Source: Caenorhabditis remanei
Lineage: Eukaryota > Nematoda > Chromadorea > Rhabditida > Rhabditidae
NCBI RefSeq assembly: GCF_010183535.1
Contig: NC_071330.1
Coordinates: 558,001-622,000 of the forward strand
Direction of reading: 5' to 3'
Length of the DNA stretch: 64,000 bases
Below, piece after piece: positions 29,943 through 39,198 of the stretch; positions within the stretch are counted from its first letter, which is position 1; each line of letters opens with the position of its first letter. The position numbers and the translations under genes were made by a program. The notes beneath the pieces are model-generated. The model was not told the origin of the DNA. It did not search any database and saw only the letters and a program-made list of their open reading frames with translations.

Positions 29943-32140
29943 TCAGATGACGAACATCTCGAAGCGAGTTCCCTCTTCAATGGCCGTGAAGATGATGATC
30001 GCCTGTTCTCTGTCTCTTATGTCACTTTTTTTGATGATGCATCCTCCATTAATCACAATTTCCTCAGCAAATGCCGAATGGGGGAATCTGGTGATCGACT
30101 CCATTGGCATCATCTGATGTGGAAGCTTCCAAAGCACGGCGTCGGCATCGTGCTGAACTCCATTCCCAATCGTGATTGATAGATGATGGAGGTTGAGAAT
30201 GTTTCCTGCTCTCCATTGCTTCAAGTATCGATTGATGGCCTTGCTATCAAAATTGACGCACCGAGCATCAAGAGATCCAACTTGCGATTCGGCGATTAGA
30301 TCTCGTCTGATCGTCATTCCAGGCATCGAAGGACCTCCAACGATGATTGACGTGAAATTGTTCATCATTATCATCGCCATGGTGTCACTTTCCATGACGA
30401 GAGCTGAGTCGACGTTGATGTGTGGTGTGACGATCTTTGGGATGACCTCTTTTGCGTGTTTTCCGGTGCAAGTTGCGGTGAGAGTCATGGTTTTGATGGC
30501 GAGATCTTTGACCGATTTGCGTAGTCTCTCCACACCAAAGTCCTCTGATTCCCCTGTTAACTTCAATTCGTCGATTCCACCATGATTCAAAATGAAGGTC
30601 ATGTGCTGGATCCAGTCTCTAATTGACATTTTGAAATTGGCGACCGTCGCCGTGGCTGCTTCGCCCCAATCCGCCAATTCCATCGTGACTCGAGAGACTT
30701 CATCTTCTTCGGTGTGGTGGAGCCCGATGACGATGGGCTCTTGATTCGATTCTTCTGGTGCGACCAACTCGAACTGGAAGGCCCGCTCAAGGAGAACATT
30801 GAGGGAACTTGTCGTCATCCCCACCGAACGAACGGCACTTCTCGCTCTTGTCGACAGCAGCGATAGCCATACTCTGCAATTTTTTGATCGTTTTGATGGT
30901 TTTTAGAGCATTTTTTGTTAGCTCTCAGCCAGTGTGTGTTCTCGAGAAAAAGTTTCTCGAGAATTTCTCGAGAAATTCTGCTAAACAAACTTTTTGAAAA
31001 CATTTTGAGTTTTTGAATTTTTTTTGGAAATTTTTGGAAATTTTTTGAAATTTTTTGAAAAAAGTATAGTTTTCGAATAAACATTTAAAATTGAATCGAA
31101 ATGTGAATATGTATGAAAATTTAAGCATTTTTACTCTATTTTTTCGAAAAATTTCAAAAAAAATGGTGAAAATGGGTACCCGTTTTTGAATCCGGGGCGG
31201 GCCGGTCGGCCCGGACCCGGCCCGATTTTTGACAAGTATGAAAAATTGAAATCACACTCTAATTGGAACCTTCAAACAAATTATTTATATTTTTATGCTA
31301 TAAACACTCAATTTCTCGAGAAATTCTCGAGAATTTCTCGAAAGTTTCTCGAGAATTTCTCGAGAACTTCTCGAGAAATTCCTCGAGAAATTTCTCGTTA
31401 ATTTCTCGAGGATTTCTCGAGAAATTTCTCGAGAAATTTCTCGATTAATTTCTCGAAAAATTTCTCGAGGAATTTCTCGAGAAATTCTCGAGAAATTTTT
31501 CGAGAAATTAATCGAGAAATTTCTCGAGATCGCCTCGAGAAAACACACTGCTCTCAGCACAGTTCTTCCAACTGCGCTCCACCGAAATCCCCTCGAAAAA
31601 TGTCTCTTTTTCTCTGCGTCTCTCAATTTCGCACACAATTTTCTTCGGTTTCGTTAGAGCGCGGTTGTAAGGATTGTGTCGTGATAATAAACTAATAGTT
31701 ATCCGAGTGGCCTAGTGAAGTCTAGTGTATAGAGAGTTGGGCGAGTACCCGGATATCGAAGCTTCCCTTTCTGTGCATTGTTTTTGGTGTTATTCTGGAC
31801 CGAAATGTTATCTCTATTCGCATTCAAATATTATTTTCAAGGAGGTGCGCCGCGCTCATGAGAGGGGGAGCGACACTATTGTGACTGTCATGCGGCCTCT
31901 CCCTTTCCATCTGTCTCCATGGCTAAGTGGTTAGTGGGGAGGACTAGCGATCTATAGACGAAAGTTCGATTCCATGCAAAGCACACCTTTTTTTTCATAA
32001 CTTTTATTTGATTTCAAATCGATTTTTTTCAAACTGAATCAGAAAACTCACTGAGAAGCCGGTTCCATTTGTCCGATGATTGAGGTGATGACGGTATCCG
32101 GGAGGGAGAGAAGAGGGAGAGCTGCGTTTCCTAGCTCCAT
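29943..32140 (-). CDS. F-box protein with FBA_2-like C-terminal domain (complete copy)
   Basis: Exon 1 is 32140-32052 (ATG at 32138-32140) and exon 2 is 30873-29943 (TGA); 339 residues. The junction is in phase 2 (TCT CA, then A GTA TGG). The N terminus LPLLSLPDTVITSIIGQMEP, then QVWLSLLSTRARSAV, fits the Caenorhabditis F-box (PLLxLPxxxxxxIL..ME.. LxLSLxSxRxKxxV). The rest resembles the FBA_2 class, with INRYLKQWRAGN..LHHLSI. Such proteins are substrate-recognition subunits of SCF ubiquitin ligases and form very large, fast-evolving families in this genus. The 1178-bp intron contains the CTCGAGAAA satellite, a small TIR element and a tRNA-like stretch, and it is where the segmental duplication ended. 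It is convergent with idi-1 copy B (297 bp between stops). Confidence 0.8.
31307..31545. repeat. Palindromic TTTCTCGAGAAA satellite at the far end of copy B
   Basis: Shorter version of 25265-25606 with the same unit. Its last units change into CGAGATCGCCTCGAGAAAAC and then unique sequence. The presence of this satellite at both ends of copy B makes it the likely substrate of the duplicating exchange. Confidence 0.9.
31554..31689 (+). mobile_element. About 140-bp terminal-inverted-repeat element, copy 2
   Basis: Starts TCAGCACAGTTCTTCCAACT and ends GGTTGTAAGGATTGTGTCGTGATAAT, with inner GCGCTCCACCGAAA and TTTCGTTAGAGCGC arms. It matches 42630-42771 in the same orientation and 13538-13682 in the opposite one. 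It lies directly beyond the satellite that bounds copy B. Confidence 0.75.
31920..31994 (+). other. tRNA-like A-box/B-box sequence followed by a T run
   Basis: TGGCTAAGTGGTTAG resembles a pol III A box, and AGTTCGATTCC a B box, spaced as in a tRNA gene. A run of T follows at 31987. I cannot fold a full cloverleaf: the T stem does not pair. It is more likely a tRNA relic or tRNA-derived repeat than a working gene. It lies in the intron of the F-box gene. Confidence 0.35.
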
Positions 32141-32481
32141 TATTTTAGTAGAGTTTAGTAGAAATTAGTGAGGAATATGGAGAAGGAGTGAGAATTTTTG
32201 AGCGAACTCTAATCAAACTATTGATTTTCAATATCCCGCGCCGCTCCCATTGGGATCCCGCTTCTTGAAAAAAAGACATTTAAGATGTTACTGTAAAAGA
32301 ATCTAGCACATTTTTCGAACTTTATTTTTTTGGAAAAAATCTGTCAGAATAATTTTGATAGTGTCCTCGAGGGTTTATTGGAGTACTGTATAGCTGAAGT
32401 GTTGTATTGAAAATGCGAGGGCACGGTAGCGGTATATTTATTAAAACAACAAGATTGAAAAAAATGCAGAAAAATGATAAA
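32141..32481. other. Gap between two minus-strand F-box genes
   Basis: Promoter side of the F-box gene at 29943-32140 and 3' side of the next one. No exon or repeat was recognised; the sequence is unique and AT-rich. Confidence 0.4.
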
Positions 32482-33490
32482 TTAAATCCAAACAAAAAAA
32501 TCAAAGTTCTCCTGATCATAGCTCCAAACGGTGGCAACTGTTCCGTCTTTCCTGCGAATGTCATATCCACCATCCACGTGTATAGTACAATCGAGACCCT
32601 TGAAAGACCTTCGATAAGTTTCTGGTATCTCCTGATGTCGTATCCCCTTCAATACCACACTCAAATTTATTTCGCTGAGAGACTTTGGACACCATAGTTC
32701 CAGGTGTTTCAGTCTTGGATTGGATCCATTAATCCAATGTTTAATGAATCGATTCAACACTTTCTCATTAATTTTTGGGGTAATGATTTTAATAAATTCA
32801 CTGTTTGTGATCAGAAGGCAATCCAATGGTATATTGTTCCATCTCAATTCAATTGCTTCCAAACTTTGAATCAGAAACTCATGAAACATTCCCTTGTCGT
32901 TTCCAAACGGGATATGATCAAGAAAGAGTCCCTTCTCTGGTTTAAACGTTTTCAGAATGTTCCATGTCTCAATATCAGTCAAGTCACGAGAAATGTATAA
33001 ACCCGAAAAACTCTTGATGCATCTTCGGAATCCTTCCATATCTGGTAGTAGCCTTCTGATAGAAACTGTCACAATGTTCGGTTGATGATATATTTCAAAG
33101 ATATGACTCAAGGAATCTTCTAATCGATATTCTGGTTTGTGAAATGTAAAACCTTCCCTAGTGTCCCTCAAACGATGAACTTTTGATTCACCATTTTCTG
33201 GACAGTCTTCAAAAGTACAAATCAAATTATCATATGACGGAAAATCGATACGTACGAATATCGTTTCTTCTATTTGAATCATAACTTCAGTACATTTCAG
33301 ATCAATCGATATCACCAGGCTTTTAGTGCGATTCGAGACATAGGATAGAGCAAGTCTGAAAATAAAAGTTAAAATCAGCTTACTGACTTTTAGAAACTTA
33401 CCTATCGATGTTTTCCATATATCGAGCGACATGTCGAAAAAGGAGGCTGGGTAGACGGAGGAGAGGAAACGGAGAGTCACCAACCGTCAT
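32482..33490 (-). CDS. Second F-box protein with FBA_2-like C-terminal domain
   Basis: Exon 1 is 33490-33402 (ATG) and exon 2 is 33355-32482 (TAA), a 46-bp intron with GTAAGT and TTTTCAG, phase 2; 320 residues. The N terminus FPLLRLPSLLFRHVARYMEN, then LALSYVSNRTKSLV, is a typical Caenorhabditis F-box. The C-terminal half has LNRFIKHWINGSNPRLKHLE, the hallmark of the FBA_2 domain, and ends in a hydrophobic FFVW strand. It is presumably a substrate receptor of an SCF ligase. The intron is at the same place and phase as in the neighbouring F-box gene, so the two are paralogues, but they are strongly diverged in sequence. Confidence 0.88.
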
Positions 33491-33620
33491 TACGGCTGAA
33501 GGGGTGAATGAAGAGGAGGTCTCGTAGAAAGGGGGACGGATACCCGATGTTTCCCAGAAGCCACTGCAGAGCTGCGTCAAATGCGCTCTGTCGCACTACG
33601 GTCGTTGATCACCTAGCCAG

Positions 33621-34023
33621 CAGAGTTGTTCGGAATGCGATTTTTCAGTTTCCGGAATCCGGAACCGGAATGAGATTTTAGATTTTCCGGAATACGGAAT
33701 CCGGAACCGGAATGACGAAAAAACCCGGAATTCCGGAATCCGGAATGATTTGATAAATTTGCAAGGCCAAGTCATTTTTCCGAGAGTTTTTAATGATATA
33801 TAAAGTTTAAAACTACTTTTGAGGTTCAAAACCGAAAAAGAAGTAATGCAGTTGTTTTTAAAACTCAAAAGTTTTTTAAAATTTCAACTTCAGGATTCCG
33901 GAATTTTTTTTTTACCGGAATCCGGAACTGGAATGAAAGTGTTAATTTTCCGGAACCGGAATGTCAAAAAACCCGGGATTCCGGAATCCGGAGTTTCCGG
34001 AATCCGGATTCCGGACAACTCTG
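33621..34023. mobile_element. 403-bp non-autonomous element with CAGAGTTGT ends and 8-bp target duplication
   Basis: The left end CAGAGTTGTTCGGAAT and the right end ATTCCGGACAACTCTG are inverted repeats. The flanks CTAGCCAG (33613-33620) and CTAGCCAG (34024-34031) form an exact 8-bp duplication. The interior is made of GGAATTCCGGAATCCGG and GGAACCGGAATG repeats around a unique AT-rich centre (33735-33890). An 8-bp duplication and CAGAGTTG-type ends fit the hAT superfamily. Confidence 0.85.
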
Positions 34024-34237
34024 CTAGCCAGGAATGCCATTGATTTGAATTTGGACTTCGCGGGGGTTTGACGGCGCGCTGCGGTCGCGTCGCGTGTAAT
34101 CTGCATTCTTTCGAAACCTGTGCATTTGCACATTATATTCAAGAAAGATACACTTGATCTGCATTATATTTGCACTGCACCTAATACCTACTGTAACCCT
34201 TTCAGTGGAGCGCGTTATTTACCGCTATCTTTTTAGT

Positions 34238-34488
34238 CAGAGTTGTACGGAATGCCATTTTTCAGTTTCCGGAATCCGGAACCGGAATGAGATTTTACAT
34301 TTTCCGGAATACGGAATCCGGAATGACATTTTTCGATTTCTGGAATCCGGAATCCGGAACCGGAATGAGATTTTACATTTTCTGGAATTCGGAATCCGTA
34401 ACCGGAATCAAATTTTTGAAATCCGGAATCCGGAACCGGAATGTCAAAAAAACCCGGAATTCCGGAATCCGGATTCCGGACAACTCTG
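34238..34488. mobile_element. 251-bp related element with CAGAGTTGT ends
   Basis: Same ends as 33621-34023 (CAGAGTTGTACGGAAT at left; ATTCCGGACAACTCTG at right) and the same GGAATCCGGAACCGGAATG interior repeats, but without the unique centre. No exact target duplication was seen. Confidence 0.8.
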
Positions 34489-34635
34489 CTGTTTAACCAG
34501 AGCGGAACTTTGGAGCGTCGTACTGACCTTATCCAAACCTCATCGATTCGGCTAACAATACATCTGCAAGATTTGTTCTACTAATTGTTGGACCTACTCT
34601 CCGCCGACTACCCGTCATTCACGTCTTTTGCAGTC

Positions 34636-34710
34636 ATGGAGGACGGTGACCGTCCCCCCTTCCCTCTTCTTCGTCTCCCGACGACCCTCTCCAACTTGTT
34701 GTCATACTAA
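34636..34710 (+). pseudogene. Relic of an F-box first exon
   Basis: ATG at 34636 follows TTTTGCAG and opens MEDGDRPPFPLLRLPTTLSN, then a stop at 34708. FPLLRLP is the start of the F-box seen at 33490. The frame breaks before the rest of the domain, and I find no FBA_2 exon downstream on the plus strand. It lies on the opposite strand from the two F-box genes. Confidence 0.65.
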
Positions 34711-34752
34711 TGAGAAGATTTGATCAGTGAGTTTTTCCCTATCTGCCCTTCA

Positions 34753-34903
34753 GTTACAAGTTGAGATCGAACGGCTGTTGACTTTCGTTCTTGGCGTTAT
34801 AACGGAGCATCGTTGCGAAACGCTTATATACTTAAAACAGCAGAGACTTTGCTCCGTTTTCCCGGCAAGAACAGTTAACCGCCGCTCGATCTCAACTTGA
34901 AAC
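34753..34903. repeat. About 150-bp imperfect hairpin
   Basis: CAAGTTGAGATCGAACGGC at the left pairs with GCCGCTCGATCTCAACTTG at the right, continuing through GTTCTTG..AACGGAGC and its complement. The loop is about 45 bp near 34808-34852. No ORF belongs to it. The AT-rich 34904-35284 that follows has no gene I can support. Confidence 0.7.
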
Positions 34904-35284
34904 TGAGTATCCCTACGCACCCAAATGACCCAAGGGATTGCTGACGCTTTAGCTGTGCAAATTCTTACTGTAGCTGTAAAAGCGCTTAGCAAAAACGTTT
35001 TCATACAGTATACAAAAATTACTAAATCAGCCGTTTTTTTTTCGGAAGACGAAAAAAAAAACCGAAAATTTTCTTTGACATGGTACCAATTGTTGGAGAA
35101 GAACGGATTGAAATTGATCATCAGAGCAACTGCAATTACTCCAGGGGTGAACATATTTATTCAGGGATACAAGAAAAACCATGATGGACATGTTTTGACA
35201 CACAAGTAAAATTGACGGAGATACCGAACTGCATCAAAAAAAAAATAGTAGAAATGGCAAAAAAAGTATTGAAGAACAATGAAA

Positions 35285-35968
35285 TCAACGACAACCAATT
35301 TCGATTTCAGATAACAACTTCAAAGCGCTACATAAAATTGCAGCAGATGCAACACAAAGCCATGTGGAATAATTCAACTGAAAATATATTTGAAATGAAC
35401 TGAAAGCAATATTCAATACTTACTGTATATGTTTGTATAATGTTATTGAATGTGGATGCATTGACACCAATTAAAATAACAGCAGTAATTGTATTACCAA
35501 TTATAAATACTGCAGTCAATGCAAGACTGTAAATGTATTTTCGAATTCTACGTGAATAGCCTGATTGATGAACTCTATAGCTGAAAATGTATTTGTAAAG
35601 GAGACATGCAAAACGGAGGATCACTTACCAAACCATTGAAAAATTGAGAGCCATGAGAATGTAAAGAGCAAATGAAGTGAACATTAGGATACTTGCTGCA
35701 TTGAACCATCCTGGGTTTTCCTGAAATTTCAAAAAACATAAAGAAGATATGTTGACTCTCTAATAAAACTTCAAACTTTATTTGATTAATGAAAAAAAAA
35801 ACCTACAGTGTAATAGGGAACAATCCCTATGGAAACCCTATACGTATCATTTCCATAGGAGGCTGAAGCGACAATCCAAGCCGGTGTAAATACACCGGCA
35901 CCATTTAAAACCAAACCGAAAACAATAACAATGCCAGTTGGTAGAAGTGAAATTTTTGAATCAACCAT
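35285..35968 (-). CDS. Clc-like / claudin-like four-pass membrane protein, minus copy
   Basis: Exons 35968-35807, 35720-35629, 35580-35424 and 35377-35285; all junctions match the plus-strand paralogue in position and phase, giving 167 residues. Four hydrophobic segments: SLLPTGIVIVFGLVLNGAGV, ASILMFTSFALYILMALNF, LALTAVFIIGNTITAVILIG and YSTWLCVASAAILC. Signature pieces FTPAWIV, GIVPYYT and ENPGWF fit the nematode Clc-like family (Pfam Clc-like), thought to be related to claudins. The last exon diverges from the paralogue after ASAAI, by an indel and frame change, and ends in EIEIGCR, so the C terminus may be damaged. It is probably a plasma-membrane protein; the function is unknown. Confidence 0.65.
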
Positions 35969-36005
35969 TTCACCTGAATTGAAGGAGAGTGGTCTTTTAA
36001 ATGAT

Positions 36006-36028
36006 CTTTTATTAAATTGACTTATCAG
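36006..36028 (-). promoter_or_regulatory. GATA site and A/T-rich box upstream of the minus Clc-like gene
   Basis: On the minus strand AACTGATAAGTCAATTTAAT (GATA site at 36022-36027) is followed by AATAAAAG about 40 bp before the start. The same arrangement precedes the plus copy (37446-37469) within otherwise diverged sequence. TGATAA is the site of worm intestinal GATA factors. Confidence 0.55.
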
Positions 36029-36345
36029 TTCAAGTATTCTACTGACTCCGGGTAAATTTTAAGTGACAACGATAATTTTGCATGAAACGATGTTATCTGA
36101 AAACAATAAAATAATTAGTCATTTGATACACTTCCACATATGATGACGTACGCAATTTAGATTATTAATTTTGGAAGATGATTACAAATATTAAAGGATA
36201 TCTTTACTGTTGTGTGTTTACCAGGCTTTTTTTTCAAATTAAAATTCAAGCCAATTTGAAACCTGAATTGGCCCAAATTAGGACCTGATTTGATGTCTTT
36301 TAGATTTCATTTTCACTCCGAATGTTCATCCGATCTTATACCAAA

Positions 36346-36434
36346 TTTGATGCTGAGCAGTTTGCATGTGCAAATGACGATGTGAAGACTCCAATTGCAT
36401 TGAATACGGAAGCAGAAACTATCAGGATTCTAAG
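36346..36434 (-). pseudogene. Relic of a Clc-like first exon
   Basis: On the minus strand the frame ILIVSASVFNAIGVFTSSFA resembles first-exon sequence of the neighbours (IAISFILNGVGVFTPAWIV), with no start codon in place and no following exon in order. It is probably an old fragment. Confidence 0.4.
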
Positions 36435-36619
36435 AACTTCTGATGAGTCATAACACTTTTTGTGCATTTTCTTATCAGAAACAAGTTTCTCGTCTTTAGT
36501 TTGTCGTCTTTAACGTCATTTCTGTTAATAATAATCCAAATGTGTGTCAGCTAGAATCAACTGATAAGAATTAGTATCAAAAGTTCAGTTAGGAGATTCA
36601 ACAGTTTACATTTTCGATT

Positions 36620-36990
36620 CTTAAGTAAGACATTCGAATACTGTAGCCACACGAAACCGACAGTAATCTAGTGGCTGAGAAGTAAGCACTTGTTTTTAAC
36701 GTTTCTTTATCAAAAATAACAATAGAAATGACAAATAAAGAACATTGGAGATCAATGACAATCCTTGGTTGCACTGTGAAATGATAATTCCAACGTGGCA
36801 ACGAAAATTGCAGCAGATGCAACACAAAACCATGCGGAGTAACCCAACTGAAAATATATTTGAACTGAAAGCAATTTACAATACTTACTGTAAATTGTAT
36901 GTGGTTTCATTGACACCAATTAGAATAACAGCAGTAATTGTAAGACCAATTATAAATACTGCAGTCAATAAAAGATTGTAAAAGTGTTTA
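36620..36990 (-). pseudogene. Inverted fragment of a Clc-like gene (exons 3-4 and 3' flank)
   Basis: On the minus strand LTAVFIIGLTITAVILIGVN is followed by a shortened intron (GTAAGTATTG..TATTTTCAG), then LGYSAWFCVASAAIFVATLE and a stop near 36745. The 3' flank (ACTTCTCAGCCACTAGATTA) matches the flank of the plus gene near 38245. Exons 1-2 are missing. It is closer to the plus copy than to the minus copy. Confidence 0.7.
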
Positions 36991-37445
36991 GTCACATTCA
37001 CAGTGAAATGAAATTACCTACAATTACTTTGAACATTTATTTCGAAATGTGTTTGTTCGAAGGTTAGAACATTCAGTGCTATCATGTTATCAGTGTTTCA
37101 GGCTCAGAAGACAGAGAGAGATTAGGGAATTTTGAAAAAAGAAAAAGACGGGCAACATGAATAGAACAATTTCTGATCTTTTGGTTCAACTTTAAACTAA
37201 ATCGGTTCAGTAGGGAGGGCGGTAGGATTGACGAAATACAAACAAACACACAAAACCTGGCGTTTGTTAATAGTAAAGATACCCTTCACCATTGATAATC
37301 ATCTTCCAAAATAAAAAATTACAATTGTGTACGTCATGATATGTAGAAATGCATAAATGACTAATAATATTGCAAAATTATTGGTTTCAGATTAAAATTA
37401 ACACGAGAAGTGACATCACATTCGAAAAACGCGATACTCAGTTGA

Positions 37446-37469
37446 ACTGATAAGTCAAATGAATAAAAG
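37446..37469 (+). promoter_or_regulatory. GATA site and A/T-rich box upstream of the plus Clc-like gene
   Basis: AACTGATAAGTCAAATGAAT with GATA core TGATAA at 37448-37453 and AATAAAAG just after, about 40-60 bp before the ATG. The upstream blocks TAATCATCTTCCAAAAT and TGTACGTCAT (37285-37340) are also shared with the minus copy's upstream region. Confidence 0.55.
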
Positions 37470-37507
37470 CCCATATTCCACTCGTATTCTCACTCACTTC
37501 AGGTGAA

Positions 37508-38156
37508 ATGGCTGATCAAAAGATTTCAATTCTTGGTGTTACCATTGCGATCAGTTTTATTTTAAATGGAGTTGGAGTATTTACACCGGCTTGGATTGTC
37601 GATACAGCCTCCGTTAGAGGTTATTCGATAAGTGCTTCCATAGGAATTGTTCCCTATTACACTGTAGGTTTTTTTTTCATTAATTAAAAATAGTGTCTTA
37701 ATTTTTGAAATTTCAGGAAAACCCAGGGTGGTTCCAAGCAGCAAGTATCCTAATGTTCACTTCATTTGCTCTTTTCATTATCATGGCTCTCAATTTTTTA
37801 ATTATTTTGTAAGTAGTATTTCCGTTTAGCATGTCTCCTTTACAAATGCATTTTCAGCCATAGAGTTCATCAATCAGGCTATTCATGTGGAATGCGAAAA
37901 CGGTTTCACAGTCTTGCATTGGCTGCAGTATTTATAATTGGTAATACAATTACTGCTGTTATTCTAATTGGTGTCAATGAAACCACATTCAATGATGGTC
38001 TACAGAAATTTACAGTAAGTATTAAATATTGATTTGAGTTAATTTCAAATATATTTCTAGTTGGGTTATTCCGCATGGCTTTGTGTTGCATCTGCTGCAA
38101 TTTCAGTTGGCACTTTGGGATTATCACTTCACATTGCAACCAAGGATTGTCACTGA
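37508..38156 (+). CDS. Clc-like / claudin-like four-pass membrane protein, plus copy
   Basis: Exons 37508-37663, 37717-37808, 37858-38014 and 38061-38156 (TGA); 166 residues. It begins MADQKISILGVT and has one hydrophobic segment per exon: IAISFILNGVGV, ASILMFTSFALFIIMALNFL, LALAAVFIIGNTITAVILIG and AWLCVASAAISVGTLGLSL. Between segments 1 and 2 lies the presumed outer loop with GIVPYYT and ENPGWF. A short basic loop (HRVHQSGYSCGMRKR) follows segment 2 on the presumed inner side. This is the topology of the claudin superfamily; family naming rests on remembered signatures, not a search. The ATG follows TTCAGGTGAA. Together with 35285-35968 it forms an inverted pair with relics between. Confidence 0.7.
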
Positions 38157-38335
38157 TTTCCATTGTTCTTTACTTGCCATTTCTGTCATTTTTACTGTTA
38201 TTGTTGATATGAAACACTTATTTCATGAACAAGTTCTTACTTCTCAACCACTAGATTACTGTAGGTTTACTGTGGCATCAGTATCTAAACATTGAGTGAA
38301 GTCTTCTTTTTCTTCCTGGCCACAAAACTACGAGC

Positions 38336-38361
38336 GAGTTGGGTGTGAATACACCCAACTC
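38336..38361. repeat. Perfect 11-bp-stem hairpin
   Basis: GAGTTGGGTGT, loop GAAT, ACACCCAACTC. It lies 180 bp after the Clc-like stop and 840 bp before dcr-1. A dimeric factor site or an RNA hairpin are both possible. Confidence 0.6.
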
Positions 38362-39180
38362 AAAAATACTCAAAAATAGTGACAAATTAAATTAAAGCTG
38401 TAATCGTGGCGAAACCCACTGACAAAATTGAGCCATGCGCCTTTAATGTAGATTTACGAGAGGGGTACTGTAATTAATTCTTGAGTTATCGGTGTTTTCC
38501 ACTGAAAACTCATTTTTCGGTCTCAATTTTACATCTTATCCAGTGTGTGCTTTCGAAATTTATTTTCGAAAAATTCAGAGTTCGAAAATCTTTCAAAAGG
38601 AACCGAAAGGTGCCTAAAAACCTCTTTTTATAAAAAAAAACAATTTTAAAATTCTTCTGTCTCCCGCCAATTTGAAGAGACGCTGACAGATGTCCAATAG
38701 AGCGCGCTTGCATTACCGAGGGCGGGACTCGAAAATTGCTCACTTTAACTTGTATTTGGCTCGAGTTTTCAGTTTCTTGGCTGAATTTTTTGGTTTTTCA
38801 GGGTTTCTGGACATGAAAATATAAAATTCCTTATTTTTTAGCCCTAAAAGTCGTGGAAAATTGTGATTTTGGGGGTTGAAAATATATGTTTTTAATTATT
38901 TTTATTTTTTAAATAAAATGAATTTTTTTAGTTTAATCTGTTTTTGTTAATAAAAAATAGGATTTAGAGCTCAAAATATATGGTTTCATTAGGAAATTAT
39001 GAATTTTCTTTTTAAAAAAGTTTGTTTGAAAAAAATTCTTTTTTCGGCATTTTTTCTTATTGAAATGTTTTTTTCCTATATTTCTTATTAAAATCATTGA
39101 TTTCCAACAGCTTTGCAGGTTGTCACACTCTTTTTTTGGTCATTTTTTGGGCATTTTTCACGAATTTTCCCCATATTTCT

Positions 39181-39190
39181 CCAATTTCAG
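39181..39190 (+). other. Splice acceptor just upstream of the dcr-1 start (likely SL trans-splice site)
   Basis: CCAATTTCAG, a near-consensus worm acceptor, ends 8 bp before ATG at 39199. No donor or exon was found upstream on this strand before the Clc-like gene, so trans-splicing is the simplest reading. Confidence 0.5.
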
Positions 39191-39198
39191 ACCAAAAA

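Larger units (their letters stand above)
25607..31545. repeat. Tandem segmental duplication, copy B
   Basis: Starts in sequence equivalent to vms-1 intron 8 and ends inside CTCGAGAAA repeats in the first intron of the F-box gene. It contains vms-1 exons 9-11, idi-1 and the second exon of the F-box gene. Sequence beyond 31545 has no counterpart after copy A, which places the duplication endpoint there. Confidence 0.9.
38157..39198 (+). other. Intergenic region upstream of dcr-1
   Basis: About 1 kb presumed to contain the dcr-1 promoter. It has one GCGCTCTATTGGAC-type motif (38695), a perfect hairpin GAGTTGGGTGT-GAAT-ACACCCAACTC (38336-38361), and T-rich sequence nearer the gene. It ends with ATTTCAG at 39190, nine bases before the ATG. 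That acceptor, with no evident upstream exon, suggests spliced-leader trans-splicing of dcr-1. Confidence 0.5.

Noticed and set aside
34925..35209. 94-codon plus-strand frame next to the hairpin at 34753
   Set aside because: No splice-supported partner exons, no family signature, and low-complexity parts; not enough to call a gene.
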